Source of the DNA: Tubiluchus corallicola
Lineage: Eukaryota > Priapulida > Priapulimorpha > Priapulimorphida > Tubiluchidae
Length of the DNA: 64,000 nt
NCBI GenBank assembly: GCA_030141605.1
Contig: JAQGDQ010000004.1
Span: forward strand, 1,488,001-1,552,000
Direction of reading: 5' to 3'
Under the pieces are notes generated by a model. That model was not told the origin of the DNA. It saw nothing but the letters and a program-made list of their open reading frames with translations, and did not search any database. The position numbers and the translations under genes are program-made. Positions 27,001 to 55,988 of the stretch are shown in pieces (positions within the stretch are counted from its first letter, which is position 1; every line of letters starts with the position of its first letter).

Positions 27001-28986
27001 TTTCTTTGTGTTATACAATTGCCTCTCCCTTGCATTCATGTCTTTCTCACTCTCCTCTTCGTATATATCACAGTTATTAATTAACCTGTGAAGGGAGTAA
27101 TAAGGGCTGATGATCATAATTATAGGAGCCTGGCATCACTGATCACTTAATTAGCGTTGACTGATATTAATAGTATTGATAAAATCTGACAATGAGACAT
27201 AAAAAATTGGTTAGTGTTAAAAACCAGACAAGATCTCCCGGCGTAGTAAAGGCCTCATTGCTTGATAACAACGCTATGCTTGTGCGCCATTTTAATTATT
27301 ATATTAACGTAATCAATTTGTTATAACAGCACTACGCACAAGTGCCATAACTTGAAACATTATATTGGTTATTTTTACTGCGAACCTTTAACTTTAAAAT
27401 TAGCCCAACAACTTTATTAATAAAAAACTAGTCTACTACAACTATTTCTTCGCTATGATATCGCCACGATTCTTTAATCAGTATGAATGTAGTTAACTGG
27501 ACACAGATGCTGTAGAACCGTATGACTCCGAATAAAGCAAAAATGGCAAAAAGTTGCTTGTTCGTTGCACAGCGTAAAAGATTTATTCGATAGGTGTTTC
27601 GTAAACCTTTACCAATTCTCCACCGATATAGGTGAGCTTTATTCACCTTTATTCACCTCAGACGTGAAATCAAAGGGTATGGCTACCGAACATTGCTGGT
27701 TTATTCCACTATTAATTATAATCTTGCAATTAACGTTATGCACAATTAGTTATGAACGTTGTTGATGAACATATTTAAGATACTTTTACGTTTTACACTT
27801 CTGTTGCGTGGTTTTTCCTCGCACCTGAAGCAACATACCTGCCGCCCTAATTAAAGGCACTGCATCCACGCCACCACCAAATATGGTCAGTCCAGCTTCA
27901 GGTGCCGACAGACACGAATTGTTGTAATTACGTCTTTTAAAACGCGATCTAGAGGTGCTAAGGGCGGGATGGGCGAGCGTCCTGTTCGTGTCTACCATAA
28001 TTATTGAAAGTGCAGAAATTTAGATATCGTCTGCACTACTTTCAACTTTCAATGACAACGGGAATGATTATTGTCATTCCTAAAACTGTGAAAGAAATTT
28101 CTATATAAATCATATTTATTTCTGTATAAACAAGCCAATCTTGAAAAATTAGACGACATCAAGTCGGCTTCTGTAAGATGCTTGAGTACGAAAAAAAATT
28201 AATTTAAAATGCCAATGTGAACATGGGGCAAATGTGTAATTTGTATCGACTCATCAACCAGCTGATGTCTGATAGACTTTTTTCAAATGCAAATAGGTTT
28301 GCGGTTGCATGTCGGTTTTTTATATACAAGATTATTAGCCATATCGAGTTTCTTTTGCTTTGCATTGGACGAATTTTGATTAAATCAATATCGGATATAA
28401 GCTTTCAGATTAATTGGCCCACCGTCACTCATGTTTTGCTAAAAATTTAACTCTGAAAAGTTACTAAAACTAGTATTTTATGGAAAACCTAAAAGATATC
28501 TTTTTTGAACAGAGAGCAAGAGCATTTTAAAAAATACATTGTTTTGAATCAATGTAGTAAAAGTTGCTGTAAAATTTTTTTCGGAGTTGCGATATAAATT
28601 ATTTCAACGCTCAGTGTGCTATTATATGTGTTACAATGGTAACTTACACAAGTCTGTCTCTATTCGATAGTAATGGAATTTAGGTAAATGCAGCTAACAA
28701 CATCTTTGCCATGAGATATCCATTATCTTTGACACAACGTATACGGATTACTCTGTATTTTAACTAATTGGAATCTTAACGTTACTAATTAGGTTTGAGT
28801 TGCTAGTCTTCGCCGGCTTACAGGCATACGTGCTACCGACAAAGACAGTATTCAACCTGTTATTTACCTGCTCATTAAGCTGTAAAAATAATTAATACTT
28901 TAAGTTGAAATAATTTTAACTTATTTGTAACATGACTACAGGCTAAATTGACAAGGCCCTCTAAAGTATCGCTTTATTGCCTGCTT
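24021..28986. other. Intergenic region between chitinase and UNCX, part 1
   Basis: Nearly 5 kb of A+T-rich DNA. Apart from the weak candidate exon at 27839-27998 I recognise no gene. Short open frames lack similarity that I know. Confidence 0.5.
27839..27998 (-). CDS. Candidate isolated coding exon, unknown product
   Basis: On the minus strand an ATG (27998) opens a 53-codon stretch starting M-V-D-T-N-R-T-L and ending V-P-L-I-R-A-A, followed by a good donor GCAG|GTATGT. Base composition is more balanced than the surroundings. I do not recognise the sequence and found no partner exons downstream on that strand, so it may be chance or a transposon fragment. Confidence 0.2.
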
Positions 28987-29272
<286 letters not shown>

Positions 29273-32070
29273 ATAGTTCGTCCTCTTTCGTCTCTCTACC
29301 TCTTCGCACCTTCGCTCGCTGACATAAAAACCATTAAATTATAATCTATATAACTGCTTGAAATTCTCAAAATCTGTACTATGTTGCAACTTGTAATTAT
29401 CGAGTTTGTTGTTACTATGCACATTGTAATTCTGTAAACAGAAAATTAAACTAGTTAGCTGTAAAGTAAGTCTTTCCAAAGTGCGGATGTCTACTTCAAA
29501 TTAAGCCAAAAGTAATTATTATCCCTTTCAATTAAATTTTAGACTTTTCGTCATTGCTTTTCTTTTTCCAATTTCTGCTTGGGTTTCTTCATCTTTTTTA
29601 ATTGCTGGTTTATTAGTCTTTCGGTCATTTTATTCTGTTCATTTTTTCACTATTTTTTGCTGGCAAAATCGTTTTTATTTGTTTACATTTAGCAGTATTA
29701 TAAAAACATTTTAACTAATTTATTCAACCATTTAAAACCACGCGCTTTTCACAGCATCTGCGTTGTTTAAAAAAGCTATTATATAGCTCCGCTTTACGTG
29801 AATACTATTATAGAGATGATAATCGAGAAACCATCAGCATCAGAGCGTCTATAATTGCGTTGAGATGTTGTCATAGATACCCAGATGCCGCCTCTTCTCC
29901 CAGAGTCAGCATCAAAAGAGTCGTTTGGCTCCTTAGCGAATTATCCTTTCATATTTTTAGACGAGGGTGAAGATAAAAAGATGAAGATTGCTAGGAAAAA
30001 TTTATTAAAGAACGCAACTTTCGTATAGATTTCATAAAAATACAAGCCGAGTCAAAAGTGAAAAATGGTTTTAGGTATTTCTTATTAGAGCGCCATAAAG
30101 TTTGTAAATACAAAAATGGTATAATAAATCCAAAGTTATTAAATCTTTTAAGCCAAACTTAACTGAAAGTAAAACAATGAGGATTTTTCAACTTTACTGC
30201 AATTGCAATTTAACTGTTGAAAACAAGACCATTTTATACAGCGTACTTAATTGTAAAAAAACTACCAGCACACTTGGCAGCAAAATCAAAACTTGCCCCG
30301 CTTTTTACAAAAAATTACTCCAGAAATCAAGAAACACCAAGAAATTCGATATTGCTTAATAATGTTCAAAATTTTTAGTCATGAATTTCAAATGAAATCA
30401 AATCACAATTACAAACGCCTAAATGCTGTTGTAAATGCTGATTTTTTAGGTATAATCGAAGATGAAAAAACTGCCTACTGAAATGCCCTATTTTAAACTT
30501 ATTAAAACGTATTTCAATAGCTTCTTAAATAACTGCAGTTCCCAATTCGCCTCTACATCTCAAGAAGAAAAATTCAAATTTTTACTAATCTTAAATAAAA
30601 TAAAATGAATTTTATCAAAGAATTTGTTGGACTCATTAACGCGATTACCGGAAATAATGTGATAATTCTTAAAGTTCAGCATTTAGGTTTGTATCTGTTT
30701 TATGATTTTGACTTTGTTTTGAAATTCAGATTTTAATTTGATTCTGATTTTTTTATATTTTAAGTTTATTAGTAGCTGTGTCAGCATACTACAAACTTAT
30801 AAATAGTTCATGGTATTTAAAGTACTTCACTTTAGAAATGCGGAAAAGGTGAGAAATGTAGAAAAAAATTATCAAGTACGATCATAGGTTGCAGCAGTCA
30901 GTTTGTTAGTCAGTCAGCCAGCAATTCAGTCAATAAGTTAATTAGTCAGGCCGTCTGTACGCCCGTTTTGGATTTAATACAATGCTTAAGCCCACACAAC
31001 AAAACAAGAAAAATTTCTGGAGGTTAAGCTTTTAAAAAATCAAATTTGATCACATAGGCCTTGGAACAATTTGCCAGATGGCAATATATGAGCGCATAGT
31101 GACTCACTGTCGTAACGCATCTCTTGTGATCTTTGATTGGTCATACGCGTGCAATGCAAGTCTGCCTTCTGGTATCATTAGCACGTGATTTATGTTAAAT
31201 TACTCACATATTTGTCACATTTCGGTTTTAATATATACCCCATAGGCCTATATTGGTCTGAAACTCTGTATCGAAATCACTGCATATATGTAATTAACCG
31301 TTTTTGATTCGAGCGTCATAACTTTTGTAGAGATCTTGGGAAAAAGTAATATGCAGATGAACAAATGTTGATGGCAATATTAATGTAAAAAGCTAATATT
31401 ATAGGTAAAATTTTAAATTTTTGTGTCTTAGGCGTATTGCACTCTGCATATAACATACTGCTGATTGTGTCGGGTATATAGTACTAATATAAACACACTT
31501 TTAATCATCTAACATGTGATTCAGGATATTATAGTAGAAAATCCTAAATTATAAAGGACGATCATAGAAGAGTTAGTTTGCTACAGATTAAACCACGTAC
31601 GTATGAACTTCCGACTAGTAAACGTACGTTTGCGTTTCAAATTTTTTCTCTTTTAAACTGCATAAATTCGTCTGTTATTATTTATTTTTTACAAGCAGGC
31701 AAGCTGCAAGCTAGGATCCAGCACTCAATGGAAAGCACTCAATATTTTAATAGCTCTGACAGGACCAAAATCTTGCCAGTTATCAAGTCCTCCCAACGAA
31801 ATAGATATCTGAGGGAACACGTGTTTTAGCCTCGTCCGAATACGTACACAACCTTATCCTTCGAATGAAATAGGAGGTCCTTGAAGCAGTATGGCAATGA
31901 AACAAATGCCAGAAGTGAGTTTCTTATCGTTACCCATTCATTGCTAACCATCGCTACTTAACTACACGCGTGGCCTCTCAACTCTTTACCCAACTCATTG
32001 AAAAGAAAATAATACAAACATACACTGTTTTATTGAATGTATTGCGTAAGAATTGTGGCTAATGTATTTA
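29273..32070. other. Intergenic region between chitinase and UNCX, part 2
   Basis: No recognisable gene or mobile element. Stretches of 30.0-30.9 kb are very A-rich. A short AGTCAGTCAG-like run lies near 30898-30950. Confidence 0.5.
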
Positions 32071-32264
<194 letters not shown>

Positions 32265-33240
32265 TTATATTAAAATAAAAGCAAATTCTTACACGTGTTT
32301 ATAATAACATGCAAAACAAATTAAACTAAAGAAAAGTTATAACAGAAGAAATAATAATAACAAATAAGTAATAATTGAAGAAACTCAATATGCATTAAAA
32401 TACTAATGAAAGCAATAAATGAGTAAGCACAAACTGTGGCTTCACCATATTTATTTCTGTAAAGCTTTTACACACTCTATATAGATGGGCAGATGGCATG
32501 TTGTTATGGTAATTATTCAGTGTAGTTTGACATGTTGCAATCGGAATATCTTGGCACGTGGACGGATCATAATCGATTAAATCATCGAATGATATCAATA
32601 CTGTTAATTTATTGGTTTCTTTTATTGTTCTTCTCTAGCAAAACATTACGAAACGTATTATTTATTGTCTAGTCTGATACTTATTTGAGTATTTTAAAAT
32701 TATGTTTTAGTTTCATTCTCATATGAATGTAAATGTATATAGTTTTTCATAGCAGTTTTGGTTCATGTAATCAGTCCGGATGGCTTATTTCACAGTCTTT
32801 AACCTCGTTCTTTGTGGTTTTGCAAATTACCGTGAAATTGGACAACACATTATACGATCTATCCGACTTGAGCAAAATCAGTTAACATATTATTAACTCT
32901 CTGCCTTCCATGCGCAGTTTACAAGCGCGACGGCGCACAAACTAATGCGAATTGCCAACTAATTAAAATATTGAGTAAAAAACTGACTACGACAAAGTAA
33001 ATTTGCAACATTTTTAAGCTTTGAGTTAATAAGAAAGGCGCAAAATGAAAGCACGCTGAAGGAAGCTAGTAAAATGCGATGCAATAAGCCTATTGCAAAT
33101 GAGCTACGCATATGTTTCTAAAGGGTTAATGAAGTTGAGTCAACAATTAGCGAGTAATTAAGAACGGCTTGTTTACATTAGTGAACTCATATCATTATTC
33201 AATTATAATGTTATTAATAATTAGATTCAACAACCAATCA
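32265..33240. other. UNCX upstream region, no gene
   Basis: A+T-rich, no exon seen. It could hold UNCX regulatory DNA but no motif can be singled out by eye. Confidence 0.45.
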
Positions 33241-33390
33241 CCCAAGGTCTGGGCTTCCATAACTCCGCCTCCGCCCTTTTTATTGGCTAGCTGTTAGCTG
33301 CGTTAATTCAGGTATCAAGCATGGTCAGAGCTGCCGACAGTAACAGTTATTCCGCATGTTTTACTGTCCGGTTTTCTAGTGAAGTTGAAT
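33241..33390 (+). promoter_or_regulatory. Putative UNCX promoter and 5' leader
   Basis: This short stretch has raised G+C, including CTCCGCCTCCGCCC at about 33263 (GC-box-like), and ATTGGCT at about 33282, an inverted CCAAT box. It lies about 110-130 bp before the UNCX start codon. The assignment rests on motifs and position only. Confidence 0.45.
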
Positions 33391-49775
<16,385 letters not shown>

Positions 49776-49860
49776 GTTTTGCTTTGCAGTACAGTTTGCG
49801 TTTTTTTTGCAAAGTGGAAAAATAAAAGGTTTCAGGTAAACAAGAATAAAATTTAATAGC
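49776..49860 (+). terminator. UNCX polyadenylation signals
   Basis: AATAAA occurs at 49821-49826 and 49845-49850, 45-75 bp after the stop. This suggests a very short 3' UTR unless later signals (for example near 49937) are used. Confidence 0.5.
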
Positions 49861-51425
49861 TAATATAAATAGATAATATAGCCAGTGTTAGAGTTAACTT
49901 TATAGAACTTGTGTGCATGTCAGGAGATAATGTTGTAAATAAAATTATTTAAATTATTAAGACGTCAGCTTTTCTGTAATCTTGTTTGTTATGAGACATT
50001 TATGTAAATTTAACCATCTGCATTTCTTTATCTCAGACGTATATATACAAGTTACTTAGGCTCAAAGTATGATAGCTTTAGACTGAAAAATTACAAGAAA
50101 ATACTTGCGAAAATACCCGGAAAATAATATCGTGCAAAAATACAAACATCCAAAATAAATCGCAAACTCATCTTTATGCAGCCTGGAGTCACTTTAAATA
50201 ACTTTACGGGTATAATAATCTGTGCCCTTACCTGTCCAAAATCAGACAGACGCAAATTACTAATTAGCGGATAACAGCAAGACGTTACCTGTCTCACAAT
50301 GAAAAGGTGTCCAAGTAAATTGAGAACGCCCAGAAAATTTCAATGCAAGGGAAAAATATAAACGCCTTTTAAAAGCGATGTGCCGTCTGGAAGGCAAAGA
50401 TAGACGAGAAAACGATTGCTAAAATGGAATTTTTAAGAAGCGAATCGTCTTTGCCCTCTAACGGCGTGGATTAATTCAGTAATTATAGCTCATATAGTCG
50501 AATGAAAGGGAAAACACGGAGGTTAGCTATATAATGACCGTTGCCAGCGGATCGTTTCTTGAGTACATTTTTGTCATTTTAACTTAACTGGTATCAATGT
50601 TCTTTCTTTAAAAATCAAAGCTATTTTTGTTATGAAGTCTTTGAAGATGTACAACACGAAGATGTGTGATGTACATAGCTATTGTTGGGTTGCATGAAAC
50701 ACATGAAATGCAATGCTTAGTCGATTTAAAATTAAATATACAGAAAATAAAAATCAGCGTAAATGTACGCAGTAAGGCTTTAATTTCTGTAGGCTAGAAG
50801 AAAATCTTGAAATGGTGCTTCTATAAAGTTCCAGGGACGAGTAGAATAACAGAAAAAATGCCTTTGAGATTCTTCTTTTCTTTAAATTCGTCTAGTCTAC
50901 TCTGGTAAAAAGGTGTAAAAAGACTGATTTGATGGTATTATAACAAATAACAAGTACCGCGCAGCGGCTTCGAAGGGAATGGAGCATGCGACTTCATCCA
51001 TCGTTAACAAAATGCGAATGCAACACCCAACAAAACCTCGTCTACCGTGACTTTGGTCACATGATGCAGTTAACGTCATAGATTAGCACAGTCAGTAGAG
51101 CTAAAGTACAAGACTAACAAAACGCGACATTCAATTTTCCACTTCCATGACTGATAATTCGATTAACGGCGGCTTGATTTCTACTCGGCATTTTCAGGTT
51201 AGCCGAGCAGATGAATCCCCTCGTGACGTCATTCTCAGCTGCAGAAACGGAAAAACAATTATTATTATCTGGCAAAGTATCGGTTGTCAGAACGTTGCCA
51301 GAAACCAATCAACAACCGATCCCTGAGTTACTCAGTTACGGCATCATAACCGTTTCACTTGGTGGCGTTTCAATAGCACCATTATTGCTTTTTGTTGCTG
51401 CTGCAGCTATTGCTGTTGTTGTGAT
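49861..51425. other. UNCX downstream flank, no gene recognised
   Basis: A+T-rich with short frames of no known similarity. A 9-bp inverted repeat, ATCGGTTGT / ACAACCGAT, lies at about 51279 and 51317. Confidence 0.45.
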
Positions 51426-51712
51426 GCTGTTGCAGCTATACCACGATGTCTCAATGGTATTGTTGCAATTGTACCGTTATATCTTCTTGGTGCTGTTGCA
51501 GCTACACCGTTATGTCTCCTTGGTCTGTTGCAGCTATACGGTTAAGTCTCCTTTCTGCTGTTGCAACTGTACCATTATGTCTTCTTGGTGTTGTTGCAGC
51601 TATACCATTATGTCTCCCTGGTGCTGTTGCAGCTAAACTATTAGGTTTTGTTGGGGTGTTGCAGGCTGCACTCTTATTGTCTTTCTGGTATTGTTGCAGA
51701 TACAACGCTGTT
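51426..51712 (+). repeat. 33-bp minisatellite, nine units
   Basis: The anchor GTTGCA recurs at 51429, 51462, 51495, 51527, 51560, 51593, 51626, 51658 and 51693, a period of 33 bp with small slips. A typical unit runs GTTGCAGCTATACCATTATG then TCTCCCTGGTGCT. Because 33 is a multiple of three, frames stay open on both strands; I see no evidence that it is translated. Confidence 0.85.
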
Positions 51713-54700
51713 GTATCTCGACTGCTGTTTTAGCCAAACCTACCACGAATTTACTGATTTTGTTACTGTACCACAACTTCTGTCCTTGCATACTTATAGC
51801 CAGACCAGATAGTCCACGTGATGTTCCAACGGCTACACATTATTACAGCTGTATTAATGCAGCCATCTTTAATTTCAGTTATTATCGTACCATTGCCTTC
51901 CCACGTGTAGTACCCCCCGGTTTTACAATTTTTTATGACATTATTGATGGATCTCGTAATTCTATCATTTATTATTGTGCCCCGATATTATGCCGCTACA
52001 CACATTCCTGGTTTCTAAAGGAATAATTGTAACTTTATTATAAATCTTTGCATGGGACGCATTTTAGGAAGCAACAAGACATATTTCAGCTCGTCTCGTG
52101 ATCGATACAAACTTTATCGCATACAGATTTTTATTAAACATGCTTAATTTTCAGTCTTAGACATGCTAGTCCTTCTCTCGTCTGCGGGCTCTGGACAAAA
52201 ATCAGCGTCAGACTGTCATCAAACCAATGAAAAACAACAATTTTGGTCACGTGTCATCTAATAATTATTTGCTGTTAAGTTTTTGAGTCCGGAAAAAATT
52301 GTCTGAGACGAAAGATTTTTTACTGTGTATGACTAGTTGTAACTGGTATAAGAGCTTTTACAGTCAAAACTTAAAAATTCTTGCCGTCTTCATGTATTGC
52401 CACTTTCACAGCATTACTGCTCTTGATATATTACATTATGATGTCATGCTACGCAACTATTATCTCTGCAATGCTATGGTTACCACACCTCCGGTTCACT
52501 TGAAAACACATTCGCGTTCTGGCTAAATTGCTACTGCACCATTCTTGTACCTATATAATATTTGTTACTAAGAAGACATCAGTAAAAATATGAAAAATTA
52601 GGAAAAGTGCACTTCTAATAAAATTTCATTTCATGTTACTGGGCGGTGTAAAGCGTAGACAGATACTCCCTTTTAGTAGAAATGTACTCCCTTTTACAAA
52701 AGCGGATGGGAATCGTGCAACTAAAACCATAAACTCTGCAAAAAGTGCAAAGTACCAACCAAGTGGCCCGTCTTCGTCCGATTTTTCCTGGGCCTTATGA
52801 TTATCAACAGACAAATTCACAAAAGCTATAAGTATTTCCCCAAATACAAAAGCACGAAATTATTGAAGATACGTCTAAGTCAGTTGCCCACCTATTCGGA
52901 ATCCAAAACTATCGCGGTTTTCAATCTACAGCCACAATTTGTTCGTTTTTGAACCTTGGGCGGCAAATTTATGTAACATTTAATGAATTTGATCAACTGA
53001 TGCAAAATAAAGCAGAGTTTAATTATTCTCCTCATCTCACAAATCTCACGAAAATGAAAAATGACTTTAAATGCTTATTCAGAAGCAGTAGACATCAATA
53101 TAATATGACATCAATTTAATTAAATAACAAAAGTTATGAGCAGCGATTGCAATCGCAGATAATCTCTCTATTAAGGGCAATGGTCCATTCTATCATTTAG
53201 TTTGGTTCTGTGCGGGTACTGTGGAACTGAAGCAAGCTAAGGCTATAAACCCTTTACTGCATGGCTTCACGATAAATTCTCAAAGATGTAATAGATTTTT
53301 TGTCAGAACGTTCCTTGCGCGAGATGTTCTGCACTTGGAAAGTAATAGGCTATGAGTTGTAAAAAAATAGTCTCATTCATTTGTTTACATTGAAAATTTA
53401 ATTCGTGGAAGCTAAAAATTTTAAAAAAATTCAAAAAACTCAATTTAGTAAATCGGTTATGAAAACATATTGTTCAGTTATAGCAGGTTGTAGTTTTTAC
53501 TCTAGCAAACATTACATTATAGCATTACATTACGTTTTTTACTCCTCTGTCTTCATTTTTCATGGTATAACTGTAAGTAAAATTAATGTTCTTATACACA
53601 TTACAAGTATTTTTTACAAATGAACAAATGAAGGCCAGTGTATCATGTAAATAACTGTAAACTATAAAACCACTAATGAACTATTAATTCAGCGCAGATA
53701 GTTCAGTAGTGCTTGCAAACAGCAACAGCATTCAAGTAATTCATATAAATAGTACCGTTTTTTAAATCGAAATTTTGGTTGTAGATAAAAAATATTGAAA
53801 CTTTAAAATTAAATTAGGTTTAGTGGTGTTTATATCAGTAATTTAGTTTGCAGCTTAAATTTTAGTGTGCTAGCTTTTTAGTTTTGCACAAGTGTGAAAT
53901 CATGGAACGTTGTGATCAGTGAAGGATGAATGCTAATAGAGAATGTGCTGTGTCGTATTTTGCGTCATCCTGCACGGCATATCGCCGGCTCATTATTTCC
54001 GATATTACTCAATAGCGTTACACCAACAAAATTCATTTTAGTTAAATCCACGTCAGACTGACGTCATCGCATCAATTCTGCTGCCGAAGGGCCGACATCC
54101 ATACTAATTGAAAACGCCTTACGTGTCTAAGTTAAGCTACAGATAGATCAAGTCTGGCTGACATTTTATGAAGATCTTCCAAATGGGATCTGCCTAGTAA
54201 TTGGTTTACACAGAACCGCTCTCTTGTATGAACGTGATTGAACATTAAACCATCATTTGAGTTCCATTACTGGCCAACATATTGCCGTATTCAGGGCTTA
54301 CAAATGAGTGTGTTTGCGGTAATTACATTTCTACGGGTAGACGTGTTTGCGTGTTTAGCCAGCTCTCGGTTGAGCAAATACGCGGCTAATACGCTTCAAT
54401 TTGCGCGACTGAATCGGCAGCTAAAACGTTTAATAAGTTAGGTTATACTGCAGATCTGTAAGAAGAGATATTTAATTAACTTGCTGATCGTTGCTTTATA
54501 CAGCCGGCCTACCGATGCTAGAAGGTAGGGTGGTTAGCCTCCCCACAATGAAATCAGTAATCTTAACTGAGATGTTTATTTTACAAAAATGAATCTTATA
54601 AATTCAACGTATCACACCCAAAGTGGTCAAATATTTCGTCTAGTTTATATTGAAAAATTCGTCTAGTTTAGTCCGCTTATACCAGACACATTGCCAACTT

Positions 54701-54927
54701 TTTTGTAATGAAAAGGAGTTTGATACAGTTTAGAGAAACTGTTAAAACATAGGAGACGATTTGTAATCGCAGGCAATTAAAAGCAAATTGGATAACTAGA
54801 ATCAATGAAGATCTTTAGTGATTGTAACAGAATGCTTTTAAGATCATTGGATTTAATGATTCATATTGCAGACAAGAAACAACAGGATATGTTTCTAAAA
54901 ACAAGCTTTGGTGGTACTGATGAGAAT
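51713..54927. other. Intergenic, no recognised gene
   Basis: A+T-rich. A near-palindrome ACGTCAGACTGACGT overlapping a TGACGTCA (CRE-like) word lies near 54050-54064. Nothing else stood out. Confidence 0.45.
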
Positions 54928-55063
54928 GATTATGATGATAATGACGATACTGAGGACGGTAATGTTGACAATGTTGGTAGTGGAGATGATGATAACGATA
55001 GTGAAGACAATGATGACAACGACAATGATGATGATGATGATGATAATGACGATGATGACTCAA
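54928..55063 (+). repeat. Imperfect (GAT)n microsatellite
   Basis: GATGAT, GACAAT and related triplets over about 135 bp. The acidic Asp/Asn frame across it is a by-product of the repeat. Confidence 0.88.
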
Positions 55064-55347
55064 TTATGAAAAGGTAGAGAAAAGTGCTGTATTGATGTTA
55101 AAATCAATATACTAAAATCGATATACTCGTATAATACGTTAATCGATAAGCTACTCACTTTACTGTCACAGCCAGTAACTGTTCAAACTTTTAGCCGTTC
55201 GGTTTTTAGTAATTAATTATCAATTTTTCCAATCTTAATTTAAAAGAACTTAATTGTAATCAACTGTAATGAATTAGAAACACGAAGTTACGTTACGAAG
55301 TTTGGTGAGAAACTCATTTCATCACTGGAAGAAGCTCATACTAGAGT

Positions 55348-55500
55348 TTCGGAAGGAGTTTACAATTCTCCACACAATTTAAATGCCCTAACAGTAACCC
55401 TAATCCAACCCTAACCCAACACTAACCTTAATCCTAAGCCTAACCCTAACTCTAATCCGTTTCCGAACTAATTTCGTGTGTTATGGGAATTGTAAACTTT
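55348..55500. mobile_element. Inverted-repeat element around a degenerate TAACCC tract
   Basis: GTTTACAATTCTC (55358-55370) and GGGAATTGTAAAC (55485-55497) are inverted copies with one mismatch, and CACAC/GTGTG extends the pairing inward. Between them lies about 75 bp of degenerate CTAACCC / CTAATCC repeats (55387-55458). The inverted flanks suggest a small element that carries telomere-like repeats internally, not a true internal telomere. Confidence 0.55.
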
Positions 55501-55797
55501 AACCCGTGTTTTTAACTGGGAACCGGGTCTAACTAAGTAGGCTAATTAGGCGAGCGACTCCGGTTCTAATGAAGTGATATCACAATCAATCAGAAACTGA
55601 AACTATTTTCTAGTGCATCCAGAAAGAAGCTACAAAAGCTTTTATTTTTCATTTGCTTGTTTGCTGCTTGCTTGCGAATTTATTTATCTCTCCATCTGTC
55701 TATTTGCATGTCTGTTCATCCGTCTGTCTGTTAATGTGTATATTTTTTTCAAAGTTTATTTAGATGGCCAAGTTAATGATTAAGAAGTATAGCGATG

Positions 55798-55988
55798 GTA
55801 TCACCACTGTCACCATCAACGTCATTATTATAATTATCATCGTCATTTGGGCGGCAGCAATATCGGCGTCAGTGTCGTCACAATTATTATTAAATTTTTT
55901 ATCTCCATCGTCATTGTCATCATAGTCACCGTTGTCGTCATCGCCATCATAATTATCATCGTCATCAAAATCACAATTATCATCATCT
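55798..55988 (-). repeat. Imperfect (ATC)n microsatellite
   Basis: Mixed ATC/GTC/ATT triplets over about 190 bp, read as an Asp-rich frame on the minus strand. It is the fourth array of this kind in the window. Confidence 0.82.

Noticed and set aside
54805-55077. Acidic Asp/Asn-rich protein
   Set aside because: The frame is dominated by an imperfect GAT repeat, and the reverse strand gives an equally long His/Tyr frame. No initiation or splice context supports it.
55387-55458. Genuine internal telomere or chromosome fusion point
   Set aside because: The TAACCC-like units are degenerate, only about 75 bp long and bounded by inverted repeats, so an element origin is simpler.
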